DNA of 64,000 bases, taken from contig JAYKYS010000010.1 of assembly GCA_036924285.1 (NCBI GenBank), forward strand, positions 20,373,001-20,437,000. The letters run 5' to 3'. This document shows positions 11,501-21,942 of this stretch, piece by piece. The position numbers and the translations under genes are program-made. The notes beneath the pieces were generated by a model. The model was not told the origin of the DNA. It searched no databases and saw nothing but the letters and a program-made list of their open reading frames with translations. Positions within the stretch are counted from its first letter, which is position 1, and every line of letters begins with the position of its first letter. Origin of the DNA: Asterella californica. Taxonomy: Eukaryota; Streptophyta; Marchantiopsida; Marchantiales; Aytoniaceae.

Positions 11501-13417
11501 CTCTGATCATCCTCCGTATCAGATTCCCAGAGTCACTAGGAGGTCTATCGGAGTCAGAAGTCACAACTCCAACACCTGAGAGAGATATTATCACTCTATG
11601 ATCTCTAGGCCCAGTCTGTAAGTATCCCTTGTGCCACCTATCAGTGATGCGCACAACTCTCAACCAAGGCCTACCTAGGAGCAAATCATAACTAGAGTCC
11701 TTTAACACTTGAAAGGACATCATTGTTTGAACTCCCATCACAAACACAATCACCTTCTCTAACACACCAAGAGGTCTTACTCGTTGCTTGTTAGCCATCT
11801 CCACGACAATGCTAGCCGAGCGAGTTGGTTCCATCTCCAACTTCTTTATCAACCTCTCCGATATGGCATTTACAGCCGACCTTTCATCCACCACACGTCA
11901 GAGACGTAGTGACCATTCAGTCGGACTTCAATCTTTGAAGCCCTAGTGCATACCTCTGAAGCATGCACATCCACCACACCAACTCCCACAGACTTCGATG
12001 TCTTGCTCTTGGGTTTTTTCTGTTTGCTTCTCTTAGAACTCAGTCCTCCTCTGAGTTCTCTTCGTAAACTGGGAGTAAGTGCGATCAGTTGTCCAACAGT
12101 GATGCTGGCTTTCTGAGCACTCACATCTTCAACCACATCATATCTCGCTTGAGAAGATGAAATGGTGAAATCCGTCATCCCCAACTTCTTTCTTGGCTCC
12201 CTTGGTGCACTCGAAACAATACTCAAGCGAGTACTTCTACTTGGTGACTCTTCCATGAAAACTGATTCATCAGAAAATTGAGTTCGTTTTCTTTCTTGAG
12301 CTAAAAGTTCCACCGGTGCATGAGAAGAGTTTGAACTCTCTCCTTTCTCGTAGATGAGATCTCGCACTACATCGGTAGTAGCCACTCCTTTGTTTCATCC
12401 TTGTGATAGATTTCCTCCACCCATATTCATTCTGACAGCTTCGGCACCTCTTGCTCCATTGTTAGGACAGTTTCGCTGAAAATGAGAACCTCCACACATC
12501 CAACAAGTGATTCGTCCAAAGTTATCTTGGTTGCCTCCAAAGTTATCTTGATTTCCTCGGTTAGGATTGTTGTCGTAATCTCTTTGACCTCCTCCTCCAC
12601 CTTTGTTTCTCCATTCTCGTAACTGCACCACATTTATCTTGAGATCCGCAAGAGTGTCGATGATGCTCTTCAACTCGGCATGAAAATCAGAGGTGGCAGT
12701 AGACATCGTTGTTGGTACAAACGGTCTTGGCACCACCGTTGGAGTAGGAGCTGACGTTGAAGCAATCACCAATTGATGGTGATTGCTTCAACGTGATGGT
12801 GCAGATGCTATCGTTGTGGTTAAACCAAGAGTCGGAGTCGACACCAGAACGACCTGATGAGGTTGGATGATATCTCCTTAATCCAAACTCTCTTCCATAT
12901 TTGTCGCGATCTTGATGACCTCCGCTTTGGTTGTTGACTTCTCGTATCTCACTTGAGTTCGAATTGAAGGTCTCAATCCTCCCACCAAGTTATGGGTCAA
13001 CATTCCTCCAATCCCCGCCATCGTTAGCTCCACGTTGTCTCCACTCTTTCGTAGAACCGTCCGAAACCGTTGCTCCAACTAATCCACCCTTTCGGCATAC
13101 TGCCGAACTTTCTCGTCGTCCCGTTGCTTCAAATGAGTAAGCTCCACCATGAGCTTCTCACAACTCTCTTCTGGAAGAAACTCTTCGATGAGAGCGTTAC
13201 TCAATGTCTCTCATGTGTCCTCAAATGCACCAGATGTGTTGTTCTTCACTCGGTCTTCATACCACGTAAGAGCAAAATCTTCTAAAAACTCTAGCAGTAA
13301 CAACACCCATTCTTCCTTCCTTCTCACGTTGTTTCTGGTGCAACCTCTTTTGAAATCTCGAACAAAAGGTTCTACATCTTCATTGTCTTTCCCATGAAAC
13401 ACTGGTAGCTTTCTCAT
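8516..13417 (-). pseudogene. C1 gag-pol, broken
   Basis: From right to left: capsid (13,417-12,878), knuckle region (12,772-12,395), protease (11,894-11,487, with D-E-R-S in place of D-G-G-S), RT (11,397-10,282, with FIDDF at the YxDD box), RNase H (10,263-9,772), integrase zinc domain (9,768-9,457) and core plus GPF C-terminus (9,244-8,516). In C3 gag to RNase H share one frame, so C encodes a single polyprotein. Here it is split by at least eight breaks. The knuckle has the spacing CX2CX3HX4C (CWMCGGSHFQRNC). Confidence 0.9.
12754..12794. repeat. Perfect 18-bp inverted repeat in C1 gag
   Basis: Arms 12,754-12,771 and 12,777-12,794 are exact reverse complements with a 5-base loop. C2 and C3 lack the second arm at this place. 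The difference is an 18-bp insertion, so the reading frame is kept. It looks like a templated snap-back duplication. Confidence 0.9.
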
Positions 13418-13459
13418 CTTGTAACTACTCTTTCTACTCTTCTAATCGTCGTGCAATAA

Positions 13460-13630
13460 CTACTCGCTAAAAAGTACGAACATCACCAATTTCATTCGTG
13501 AATAATCTATCATAGGTAAAATAAAAGGAAATGGTTGTAACAACACCTCTTGTGCCATCTCTTCTCCCAAGGTAATCATGAGCATGAGTCGCATCATCGC
13601 CTTCTCCACCATCCGGATGACGATCTCCAT
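13460..13630 (-). CDS. C1 leader ORFd (56 codons)
   Basis: The ATG at 13,630 overlaps the stop of ORFc as TGATG. The product has a basic, Met-rich start, a TLGEEMAQEV core, PFPF and a hydrophobic tail. One base is lost near the end relative to C2 and C3, so it runs through to a later TAG (13,460-13,462). The same ORF occurs in C2 (35,472-35,636) and C3 (58,959-59,123). No known family is recognised. It shares a pattern with ORFa and with the LTR-borne ORFs of D1 and D2. Confidence 0.5.
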   Translation of the reverse strand: MEIVIRMVEKAMMRLMLMITLGEEMAQEVLLQPFPFILPMIDYSRMKLVMFVLFSE

Positions 13631-14106
13631 CACAACTCAATTGAGTCCTTCTTTGAAGTTGACAACTTCTTCGTCTCAGCTCTTTGGGTCTCGTCCAACT
13701 TCTCGACTACTGACGTAAGTAAGGCGGCAACATCTACGCACTTGTGTCCTCTTGATAGACCACTCACTCCACAACTTGGACAAGGTTTCTCTCCTAGAAG
13801 ATGAATCGTCGGTGGTGATGATTGACCCATTCGAAGACTTAAATCAGTAAACTCCTGCTTCCCTTTAGTTTTCTCGGTTATGATTCTAGTTGGACAATTC
13901 ACTACTTTATGTCCCAACCCTCTACAGAAATAACACCACAAGTCGGTTTCTACCTTTCTCCTCGGAGATTCTACTTGAGATTTTGTACTAGTGTTCTCAA
14001 ACTCAACGATAATCTCTTTCGAGCTCTCTCCGACACTTACTTTGACATCTAAACCTTGAGAAAGATTTCTTAGTCTAACTTTCCAATCTTCTGAATTTCC
14101 ACTCAT
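13630..14106 (-). CDS. C1 leader ORFc: zinc-knuckle protein
   Basis: 158 codons from the ATG at 14,106. Near residue 60 there is a canonical CCHC knuckle (CYFCRGLGHKVVNC, CX2CX4HX4C), and further on a second Cys/His cluster (CPSCGVSGLSRGHKC). The C-terminal 40 residues are charged and helix-prone. It is separate from, and upstream of, the gag that has its own knuckle. It is collinear with C2 and C3 copies. A nucleic-acid-binding role is an inference from the knuckle. Confidence 0.7.
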   Translation of the reverse strand: MSGNSEDWKVRLRNLSQGLDVKVSVGESSKEIIVEFENTSTKSQVESPRRKVETDLWCYFCRGLGHKVVNCPTRIITEKTKGKQEFTDLSLRMGQSSPPTIHLLGEKPCPSCGVSGLSRGHKCVDVAALLTSVVEKLDETQRAETKKLSTSKKDSIEL

Positions 14107-14254
14107 GTTGTTGCGCCTTCTCAATCATTAAGTGGATAATTTATCTTCGTGGAAAATAGTTCTATATCACTTTCTTACTCTTTCGAGCTTTATACTAAAA
14201 ATCGTGTATTATACATTTTATACACGAAATAAAATCCAATCTAAAATTAAGAGT

Positions 14255-14551
14255 CTAAGATAATATCCTTATGACCATCCTAGCAGACATCTTAAAGTCA
14301 CTCTTGTAAGGATCACACTCTACTTCACCAGGAGCATTTGTGGCCTCCACCGTGAATGATGCTTTGAACTCAATCTTCTTCACATCTGCGCCAATGCTCT
14401 CAGAAGCTTCTTGATATAGAGGAAAAAAGGCACTCCAACTGCAATAGATGCGTGATCGCAACGCCTCTATACTTAACTTTGGGTTTTCCGTCTCCGTTCT
14501 AACTCCCAAACGTCTCTTCTTCAACCTCGACACTCGAACAGGATTTTCCAT
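14255..14551 (-). pseudogene. C1 leader ORFb, C-terminus frameshifted
   Basis: 98 codons from ATG 14,551 with a basic start (RLKKRRLG). It matches the 105-codon C3 and 103-codon C2 versions until a small deletion after KMSAR (C1 lacks about 13 bases present in C3), which replaces the last residues. I do not recognise a domain. Confidence 0.65.
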
Positions 14552-14767
14552 GAAGTATCTTCAAGATCTCCTTGTATGTCGAAACGTATATCTCTTAATC
14601 GATAAGAGATCTCTCTAAGATTTTTGTGATCTCCAATAGCTCAACCTCCAAGCTACTAACTAATGAAGTTTCAACAGAAAATTCCCTAATCAAAAGAGAT
14701 GGTGCTGATTGTACAAATTTTCAGAGAACTGAAATTTGTATATTTTCACTTCTCTCATGGCTGTCAA

Positions 14768-15337
14768 CCCCCTCTACTTTGAAAAATTCTATCTCCCTCT
14801 TCATACATCATCTTCTCATGATTTTTGTTTCTTGTAATAGCTCATCAGACAAGCTACAATCCTGAAAGTTTTCACAGGAAAATAAAATTCACAAAAAATC
14901 TGACAATAACTGTAAAGATTTTCTAGAGAGCATAATTCCTCAACTTTCGTGAATAAACCCCCTCAACTTTGAAAATTCATGGCTCTCTCTCCATACCACC
15001 TTTTCTCCTGATTTCTTTTGTCCTGGGTAGCTTATCAGCCAATCTAAAACAATGGAAAGTTACTCAGGAAAATAAAATTCACATGAAATCTGACACTGAT
15101 TGTAAACTTTTTCCAGAGAACAGAATTCTTCAACTCTCGCGAATAAACCCCCTCAACTTTAAAAATTCATTGCTCCTTCTCTAGACCACCTTTTCCCATG
15201 ATTTCTTTTGTCCTAGATAGGTTATCAGCCAATCTAGAATACTGGAAAGTATCACAAGAAAATCTGACAGCGACTGTACAAATTTTCCAGAGAGCTGAAT
15301 TCTTAAACTCTGAAATTTTTCTACTCTAATAACTTCT
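14768..15337. repeat. Three ~190-bp tandem units in C1 leader
   Basis: The landmark CCCCCT(C/A)…ACTTT recurs at 14,768, 14,958 and 15,148, exactly 190 bases apart. Each unit continues with ATGATTT(C)TTTTGT, an AGGAAAATAAAATTCAC-like stretch and TCTGAC. C2 (around 34,150-34,335) and C3 (around 60,268-60,450) have one unit each. Confidence 0.85.
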
Positions 15338-15396
15338 CTCTTCTCGTTTCTCTACAACTCTTGTTTCATTCTCTTTCAACTCTCTTCAAACACTTT

Positions 15397-15567
15397 CTAA
15401 GTGAACAAGATGTAAAGAATGACCTCGAACGCGTCATAGATCACTACGGGATACACGACAGGTTCTAACGTTGCTAACATAGCGCTAGCTCTCTCTTCTC
15501 CCAACGTTCTCTCCATGTGCTCTCTCATGATCTCTTTTTGTCGAATATAGAACTGAACTCTAAACAT
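15397..15567 (-). CDS. C1 leader ORFa (56 aa)
   Basis: The ATG at 15,567 lies 26 bases after the PBS and the TAG is at 15,397-15,399. The product starts MFRVQFYIRQ, has a Gly-Glu core after TL, and a hydrophobic tail with VIYDAFEV and YILFT at the end. Compared with C3, seven base changes are seen, four of them synonymous. Same length and position in C2 and C3. Confidence 0.7.
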   Translation of the reverse strand: MFRVQFYIRQKEIMREHMERTLGEERASAMLATLEPVVYPVVIYDAFEVILYILFT

Positions 15568-15592
15568 CTTTCAACGAACCCTTCAAGTGAGA

Positions 15593-15609
15593 TCTTGGCA
15601 ACGGAACCA
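15593..15609 (-). other. C1 primer binding site (tRNA-Glu type)
   Basis: On the element strand TGGTTCCGTTGCC follows the 5' LTR. C2 and C3 keep the fuller 17-mer TGGTTCCGTTGCCGGGA, which matches what I recall of the 3' end of plant tRNA-Glu. C1 has mutated the last bases. Confidence 0.75.
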
Positions 15610-15613
15610 AAAA

Positions 15614-16524
15614 TCTGAACCCTCCACGATCTCATCGATCAACTACCCCCGATCTCTCAACCTCCACGATCGTCATCGATAAATCTGTAAAATGTCGGGT
15701 ATGTCTCTCACTCAAGGGTCACCTCTGATGGCTTTGATGAAAGCACACCATGAACTTGAAGAGAAAAATGCTAAGTTCACTCATTCATACACCCACAAAT
15801 TTATCAACTAAAAATTCTCCATAAACTCATCAACTAAAATCCTTCATTCTAACAACGTCTCTCAAGTTCTCACATGTTAAAAATATCCCACACTCTTTAT
15901 ATTACTCAAGTTGTCATTACGACGATGTGAAAACAAGGATGAGGAGCTTTTCTCTACTCCTTTATTTATACATTATAGGTTTTTACTTTGGTACCTTTTG
16001 GTAACTCAACCGTAACTTCTTTTACCGGACTTTACTAAGATATTACTTAAGATAAAAGCATTAATCACATGGGCTTTTTATCTTTTCACATAGGCTTATT
16101 CCTTCAAAGTCAACGACTTCTAGAATGATTCTGGAATATTCTCAAGGAATCTCAAATTTCCACCCCCCACACTAGGACCCACTAAAAAGGAAACATGTGG
16201 AATCTCTTCTTGTTTTTAATGCCCACAAAGTCCACAACTTTAATCTAATCACTAATATCAAGTCAAAAAAGAGATAAGGGATCCTTTCCACCTCCTTTCT
16301 ACCTTTTAGACAAGATGACAAGATAATAGTGCTCACTCTTTTAAAAAATATCTGAATTCTGCCAAAAGTACAGCTAAGTTTAACCATAACTAACTTTAGC
16401 TAGTCATGACTAACTTGATACCTCCTTAAAGTACTTGGGCAGCAAATAAACATTCTCAATACTTAGTTATAACTAAATACCTTACTAATAGACAAACTTC
16501 TTATGTGTAACATAGGTCGTTACA
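15614..16524 (-). repeat. C1 5' LTR
   Basis: 911 bp, ending TGTAAC at 16,524 on the element strand; the inner end is mutated (TCTGAACCCTCC on the plus strand). Reverse TATA-like TATTTATA lies at 15,963-15,970. It is flanked outside by GGTC, the target duplication. Confidence 0.9.
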
Positions 16525-17874
16525 GGTCATCAATCTCTTGAAAATGCACCTTCCCGAATTCTGCATCATTCATAGAAGTTCATACCATATCTATCATTTG
16601 ACTTTCTACTTGTTCAGACATCACTTGTCTCTTGCGCTTGATGATGTCGATGATCAGTTCGTGAAACTCTCTCTTTGCAATACCAAGAACTTCCCGAAGA
16701 GAAAACTCGATCCGTGCATCCAATATCCTCTGTTCCAAGATGCTCTTCAGATCAGTAGAAGTTTCAATATCAGCCCCCAACTTGTAGGCCGGTCCCTTCT
16801 CCTTCTCTTGGGCAGTAAACCTCTTTCCAGCCGCCGTTAGCTCTTGCTGAGACCTCTACACATCCTCCATCGGACTTGATGCAGGTGGAGGAGCTTGAGA
16901 AGTAGAGGGGATGTCTTGTAGAGGAGCTGCTCGCCTCCTTGTGACTCTCTGTCTATCTCCAGTCTCCTCATGAACTCCAGTTTCAAGTTCAGAGGCTTCT
17001 CGTCGTCTCTTTTCTTCCACAGAATCATCCTACCAGTGAACGTGTCTATCCACATCCAAGAATGCTCTGATAGAAGCAGAGTCTACAAGATCTCTCCACC
17101 CTGTGACTTTACGAATAGACTCGACTCATCTCTTCAGTATTTCAGAAGGAGCTGGAGCCACACTCTTCTCAGCAGTCTTATCTAGCAATGTAGGACTAGA
17201 AGAGACTTCAATATGCTCAACATATACATCAGAATTTACCAACGGTGCCATCAACGTAGTTTTCGTTACAGCTGTAGCAATCTAAGATAGACTCCTCCTG
17301 CGTGTTTAACGGCTCTCCAATAGAAGAAAGGTGCAACATACCGTTCTGGTAGCGAACCACACCATCTCGCAAGACAGTTGTGAGCTCTTGACAGTCTCCT
17401 TGAAAATGATCTTGACTGTCACACCAGATACATCTACGAACAAGAACACCTCCTGGACGTGTAGCTGCAGGCGCCGGCGACTGCTCTCTCTGCAATCCAG
17501 TTAGCTCCACCTTCAGTTCTCACATCTGCCGGATAAGATCTTCAATATGATTCTGCTGACCATGGTTCTCCGTAGGTCTTTGAACAGGTGCCCTTTGTGC
17601 AACTAAACTGGCACAACTGATATCAAAGGAACTGCAGCCGAGACAAGGTCTGGGAGCAGGAGCTGGAGGTTGCTGCACTTGAGGAGCAACATAAAGTTGA
17701 AGGATCACTTCCGCAAATGGTCGTCTTCCTACAGCTACTCTTCCTCGTCTTTGCCTTGTTAGAACGGCCACAGTGTCCTCAACTCTCTCCCAGTCCATAG
17801 TAACACCTCCTTCAGCCGATCGATTTGCTAAAATGAAGTATAATCGATCTGCCGTAACATCGTCGGTAGCTTGC
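16525..17874 (-). pseudogene. gag: B1 gag, C-terminal half
   Basis: Pieces at 17,798-17,520, 17,510-17,229, 17,055-16,837 and 16,780-16,580 align in order with A1 gag residues ~187-600. They show a Pro/Gln-rich linker, a CCHC knuckle (RCIWCDSQDHFQGDC) and the ILGIAKREFHE-like C-terminal helix (here VLGIAKREFHELIIDI). The upstream part joins B2 gag in sequence (55,143-55,598). At 17,870-17,874 it fuses to D1 gag; at 16,524 C1 begins. Confidence 0.8.
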
Positions 17875-19577
17875 TTACAATCCCGAGAATCTCTCGCAAG
17901 GTAAACTCAATCTTTTTATTGAGCATCTTCTCTTGCAACACCTCTTTCATGTTGGTTGCTGCTTCAATGTATGATTGCAGCTTATACATGGGAGCTTTGC
18001 CTCTCTCTCTACCCTTACCCTTCTTTGAACTTCCAGAAGATAAGACATCCTCCATAGCTTCTTCTCGTAGAGGTGCAGTCTCCTGTCGGAGTCTATCTCT
18101 CCTTAGTTGTCTCTTGGGAGCCGCTCTCTCCTCACTTGGACCAGCCTCGTCTCTCCTACGCTTCTCTTCCATGATAGCTTCATGTTGAGCCTTGGCTACG
18201 TAAGCATGAACGGACATAGCACCTACGAGATCATCCCATCCAGTAGCACTCCTGATTGCTGTGGCTGTTCTGAGCAACTCCTTCCTTGTCATTTTCTCGT
18301 GCTCACAGCGTGAGTCCACAGATAAGTCGTATCCTCATGTTTCAAAAAGACACTCTCCTTTTTGCTAATCACCTCTACTCCATAAGTAGAAACTTCTACG
18401 GATGTCACATCATGCAATGTTAGATGATCCTCCAAAACTTTCTTCATCCCTCCTCTACCGAAGTTGGTCGTAAGAGTCTCTCTGTTGCTTTCAAGGCGAT
18501 CTTCCTTTCCTTCCAGAAAATTATACCTTGCTGCAAGGCATCATCCAAACTTCCGCATTCCTTCCGTTGATGATCGGTGTTGTCCACCAAATACACCTAT
18601 GAACATATCCTTGTCTGGGTGTGGATCTCCCTTCAGATGCCCCATCCTTCTCCTCCAACCTTGTCAACTTGATATGTAAGTCTCTCATCTTCTTCTCCAA
18701 ATCTTTCATTGCTTGATTCCGCTGTGGTACAACCGTAGTGATAGAAATAGTAGGAATTGAAATAGTAGATAGAGGAGCAGTCTACACCGCTGGTTGCCTT
18801 CGTGGTATCACAATAGGTGGTGGTCTTGGTGCTTGACTTACAACCACCTTCCCTCTTCGGTATTCTCGTTTTGCAAGTACTCCCACTGCTTCGATAACAT
18901 TCTTCCAATCCGATGTGAGATCATTGTCTTTTGTTCGATCTTCCAACAGCAACTCCAACTCCCTTTGTAGCTCGCTGTTGGCTGACTGTAAAAATAGCTC
19001 CACTTTGTCATTCTCAAGTGTGAGCTTCTCCATCCGAGATAGTTGAAGAAACTGTCTCTCAAACTCTCGAAGTAGTTTGGTAGCAACTAGATCCTTGCTG
19101 GGTTTGTTCATCCACTCCATGAATGACTTCTTAGTCACTCGATCTGCATCCTCCAAAGAGTATTCCTCCTTCAACTGAAGAGAAAACTCCTCCCAGTTAG
19201 CTCCATGAGCTCGAATGAGCCCCTTCACATGCTCCCGTAACTCCGGGACAACAGCAACCTCAAATGTTCGTATCATCTCTCTCTCTGGTACCCCTCCATC
19301 TCTCGAGAATAGAACTTCAGGTACTTGGAGATGTTTCTCTCTTCAAACTGATCCAATGTCCGCACGACCGAATGCAAGCCTTGGTAGCCATCGCCTCCTT
19401 TCGTTGAACAACTTGTTGTTGATCCATGTACAGAGCAAATGCTTGGAACATTTGTCCTATAGCAAGATCAAGCTGCAACGGAATCGTGCTCGAAGGGTTT
19501 CTCACTCCTTGTCTCTCGGTCATGATAAAGTTTTGAGAAGAACTTCAATAACTCTCCACCCCAAAAGTTTCACGTAG
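17870..19577 (-). pseudogene. gag: D1-type gag, N-terminal two thirds
   Basis: Fragments 19,523-19,317, 19,276-18,782, 18,709-18,521 and 18,319-17,828 match A1 and D2 gag residues from the start to about 541 (…LREILGI). The knuckle region has RCIWW and then a one-base shift, so the CCHC is broken, though the other frame still shows HQRKEC. Both this segment and the adjoining B1 segment contain gag residues ~187-541, so the fusion duplicates that region. Confidence 0.8.
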
Positions 19578-19586
19578 AGTTCACCA
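19569..19586 (-). other. D1 primer binding site (tRNA-Trp type)
   Basis: Element strand TGGTGAACTCTACGTGAA, two bases after the LTR end. It differs by one base from the D2 and A1 sites (TGGTGAACTCGACGTGAA). These resemble the 3' end of plant tRNA-Trp, …TTCACGTCGGGTTCACCA, from memory. Confidence 0.75.
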
Positions 19587-20887
19587 ACTATCGTGTGACG
19601 TGCGTTCTTATCTGAGAATACACCATGTATCTGACTGTGGAGAGTACATGATGCTCTCTGTAACTCGGAACTAGCGACCACCCAACCTCTTTCTTACCTC
19701 TAAGTATGCTATGAACCTAACCCGCTGTGATATTCTCACGTCCTCTCGGCAAATCTCTCTCACTTAGAACCGGGATAACAAAAATGAGCAACATGTTCAT
19801 GCCATCACCGCAAGCACTCTTGGGTCTGCTGGTCATCACTCCAGCCTCATCACAAGAGAAATACCAACACTCCTAACGGAAAAGAAACTGAGCGCAACGT
19901 CCGCACACAAATCCAAACCAAACCAATTGGACGTACAAACAAGCATGCGAGTATGAAGAGGATCCAAATACAAGCAATACTGTCAACAACTCTCCATACT
20001 CATGATCAAGTGCTCTGAAGCACTTGCAAAACCTCCAAGTCGACATGTTCTTTCAAAGAATCTTAAATCTTACGTCTTTTGGAGCAAGAACCTCTCAACT
20101 TCACCTCGATGTCACTCCTCAACCACAGCTCAGAATGAGATGAAATCAAGGACAGTAAGTAGCCTGTAGAATAATCTCTCTATTAAGGTATAACATGCAG
20201 AGAGATCATCTCTGAGTTGGCATCTATGTCCTTTTAAAGTTCGCTGATTTCATAACATTCATGATACTATTTCGACAGAACTTTGCTGTTTGATTCCTCA
20301 CAAACCACTCGACCAAAACGGCTCAAACTTCTCAGGAAGCTAATGTGTCATCACCACTACCACTCAGTAAATTTTCACCAACAGATCCTCAACCAAACTC
20401 TCTGAATGATCCAAGCCCTTACTGTCAATGACACAAGACGATATGCAGACCCTTGTGCACAAAAACAGTGATATCCTTATACCCAATAATCCAAATGCTC
20501 TGAAATTTCATAGGCAGGTAACTGACTGTACCTTCTCAGACCCTGGAAGGTTTCATAGCGAAATTCGACCCAAAACTCTCCATATCGCTCTCAATATCTC
20601 CTATCTACAGTCTTCTACTCTCATAACCTCCGATTTGGAACACCCAACTTCAGCCGGCCATAACTTTATCACTCCGGATTGGAATCGATTGATCTTGGAG
20701 TCCATCAGCAAGCCCATCTCAAGAGCTTTCCAGCAACAGTCAATTCGTCTCCAGCAACCTCACAAAACTCCTAGAAAGTGAGAAAGACCTCACGGAAATA
20801 AAATTGGTCATGAATTTGACCCCCTCAGCTTCAAATGATCGGAACGTTCTCATATGTGCTTCAAATCGAGCAACCATTGATTCCACG

Positions 20888-20939
20888 GGCAAGCTTGGGA
20901 ATGCCAACCATTGATATGGTTGGCATTCCCAAGCTTGCC
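20888..20939. repeat. Perfect 24-bp inverted repeat in D1 LTR
   Basis: Arms 20,888-20,911 and 20,916-20,939 are exact reverse complements around a 4-base loop TGAT. The related LTR fragment has a simple unduplicated sequence here (around 43,645-43,670), so the hairpin arose in this copy. Confidence 0.95.
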
Positions 20940-21435
20940 AACCATATCCAACACTCCGCGTAATGGACCACGGAAAGTGCCTCTAACCCTCAAAAACGTG
21001 AAAGGAAATTGGTGGAAGATGATTGATCAAACTTTCGATCAATAAAAAACAAGTTGACAAAAAGGGTTTTGTCTTCACTCACATGACAAACACAAGGAAG
21101 GAATTTTTATCCAAGCATATCATTTGTGCCTCAAAGCTTATATTAAACAAACTACAAACATGTGCCGTTGACGATACCGTTGGTCAAGAAGCACGTAGAC
21201 ATGAAGAACAAACTACGCTCAATATAGAGTTAGAATCACGACTCCAAAATGGTTGACAATAAACAGAACTACAAAAGGGACGGATGAAGCTGTTATCTGA
21301 TTGTAATAATCTTCTCCGAAATTCTTCACGATAAACTCCCAATGCGCCACCTTTGGTCAACTATAACAACGTATTTCGACCCAAGTGTTGAACGGAACTC
21401 TCGCTGGAAAGTTCCAATCGAGGATCCATACCACA

Positions 21436-21651
21436 TCAAAGCAAGATGTAGACACTAAGATCCCAAACAGCGTCATAAATGGCAATGGGAAGAATGATAG
21501 GATCCGGAGTAGTCATCACCGTAACCATAAACGACTCTCTCCAATGAGTCACCATAAATACTCAGAAGTGATCCCACGGCAGACAATGGATCTTAATGAC
21601 GAATGGATGTGCAAGTGAAAGATCAGGAGCACAAAAAGACTCTCTGTGCAT
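21436..21651 (-). pseudogene. LTR-borne small ORF of D1 with one stop
   Basis: From ATG 21,651 the frame is collinear with the open 44,387-44,172 ORF but has an internal TGA after the residues corresponding to RDH(Y/F). Conserved parts are HPF, IKIHCLP, THW(G/R)ES and a tail IYDA.WDL.VYILL before the stop at 21,436-21,438. It lies wholly inside the LTR. Confidence 0.55.
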
Positions 21652-21942
21652 GCCTACCACTCGTACTGCCCCTTACTTCATCCAACGATACTGATCACAC
21701 TCACACTAGACTTGGATACTCTACACTCTTCCCAAAGCTTCGCGCACCTCTCTACTTATACATCAACTTCGCATATGGCGACAAGAGTACTACTCTTATC
21801 TCCACTCAGCGGAGAATACACGGATCGTCCACGTGGAACCTTATCTTTTGACACTATAAGGTCTTGGTGAATCCTCAACATCAAAAAACGTACGATAAGG
21901 ATATGTGGTGGTTTCACACCCTAGCCAGTCCACAACACGACA

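Larger units (their letters stand above)
7574..16524 (-). mobile_element. C1: full-length C element inside B1
   Basis: It has two LTRs (7,574-8,497 and 15,614-16,524), a PBS, leader ORFs a-d and a broken gag-pol. The four bases GGTC flank it on both sides (7,570-7,573 and 16,525-16,528). It splits B1 between gag C-terminus and protease. Many stops, LTR substitutions and an 18-bp inverted duplication in gag indicate an old, inactive copy. Confidence 0.95.
685..17874 (-). mobile_element. B1: Ty3/gypsy element, nested and chimeric
   Basis: This is a minus-strand element read right to left: gag C-terminal half (17,874-16,525), protease (7,573-7,306 and 5,932-5,630), RT-RNase H-integrase (5,610-2,048), polypurine tract, 3' LTR (2,001-685). 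It is interrupted by C1 and by a solo A LTR. Its 5' LTR and gag start are missing because the gag is fused at 17,870-17,874 to a D1-type gag. Stops and frameshifts occur throughout pol, so it is old and inactive. The four bases before the 3' LTR are ACGT (681-684); the partner duplication is lost. Confidence 0.85.
19589..21942 (-). repeat. D1 LTR shared by an upstream pol and a downstream gag
   Basis: Element strand: TGTCGTGTTGTGG at 21,942 to …CACGATA at 19,589 (2,354 bp). On its right is a polypurine tract and the 3' end of a pol; on its left a tRNA-Trp PBS and a gag, all minus strand. It therefore acts as 3' LTR for one element and 5' LTR for another, as in tandem copies sharing an LTR. 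It matches 43,323-44,567 and, distantly, the D2 LTR, whose end also has CTCTCCACAG(C/T)CAGATAC. Confidence 0.85.

Noticed and set aside
19569..19586. tRNA gene fragment
   Set aside because: Only the 18-base primer complement is present; no cloverleaf around it.
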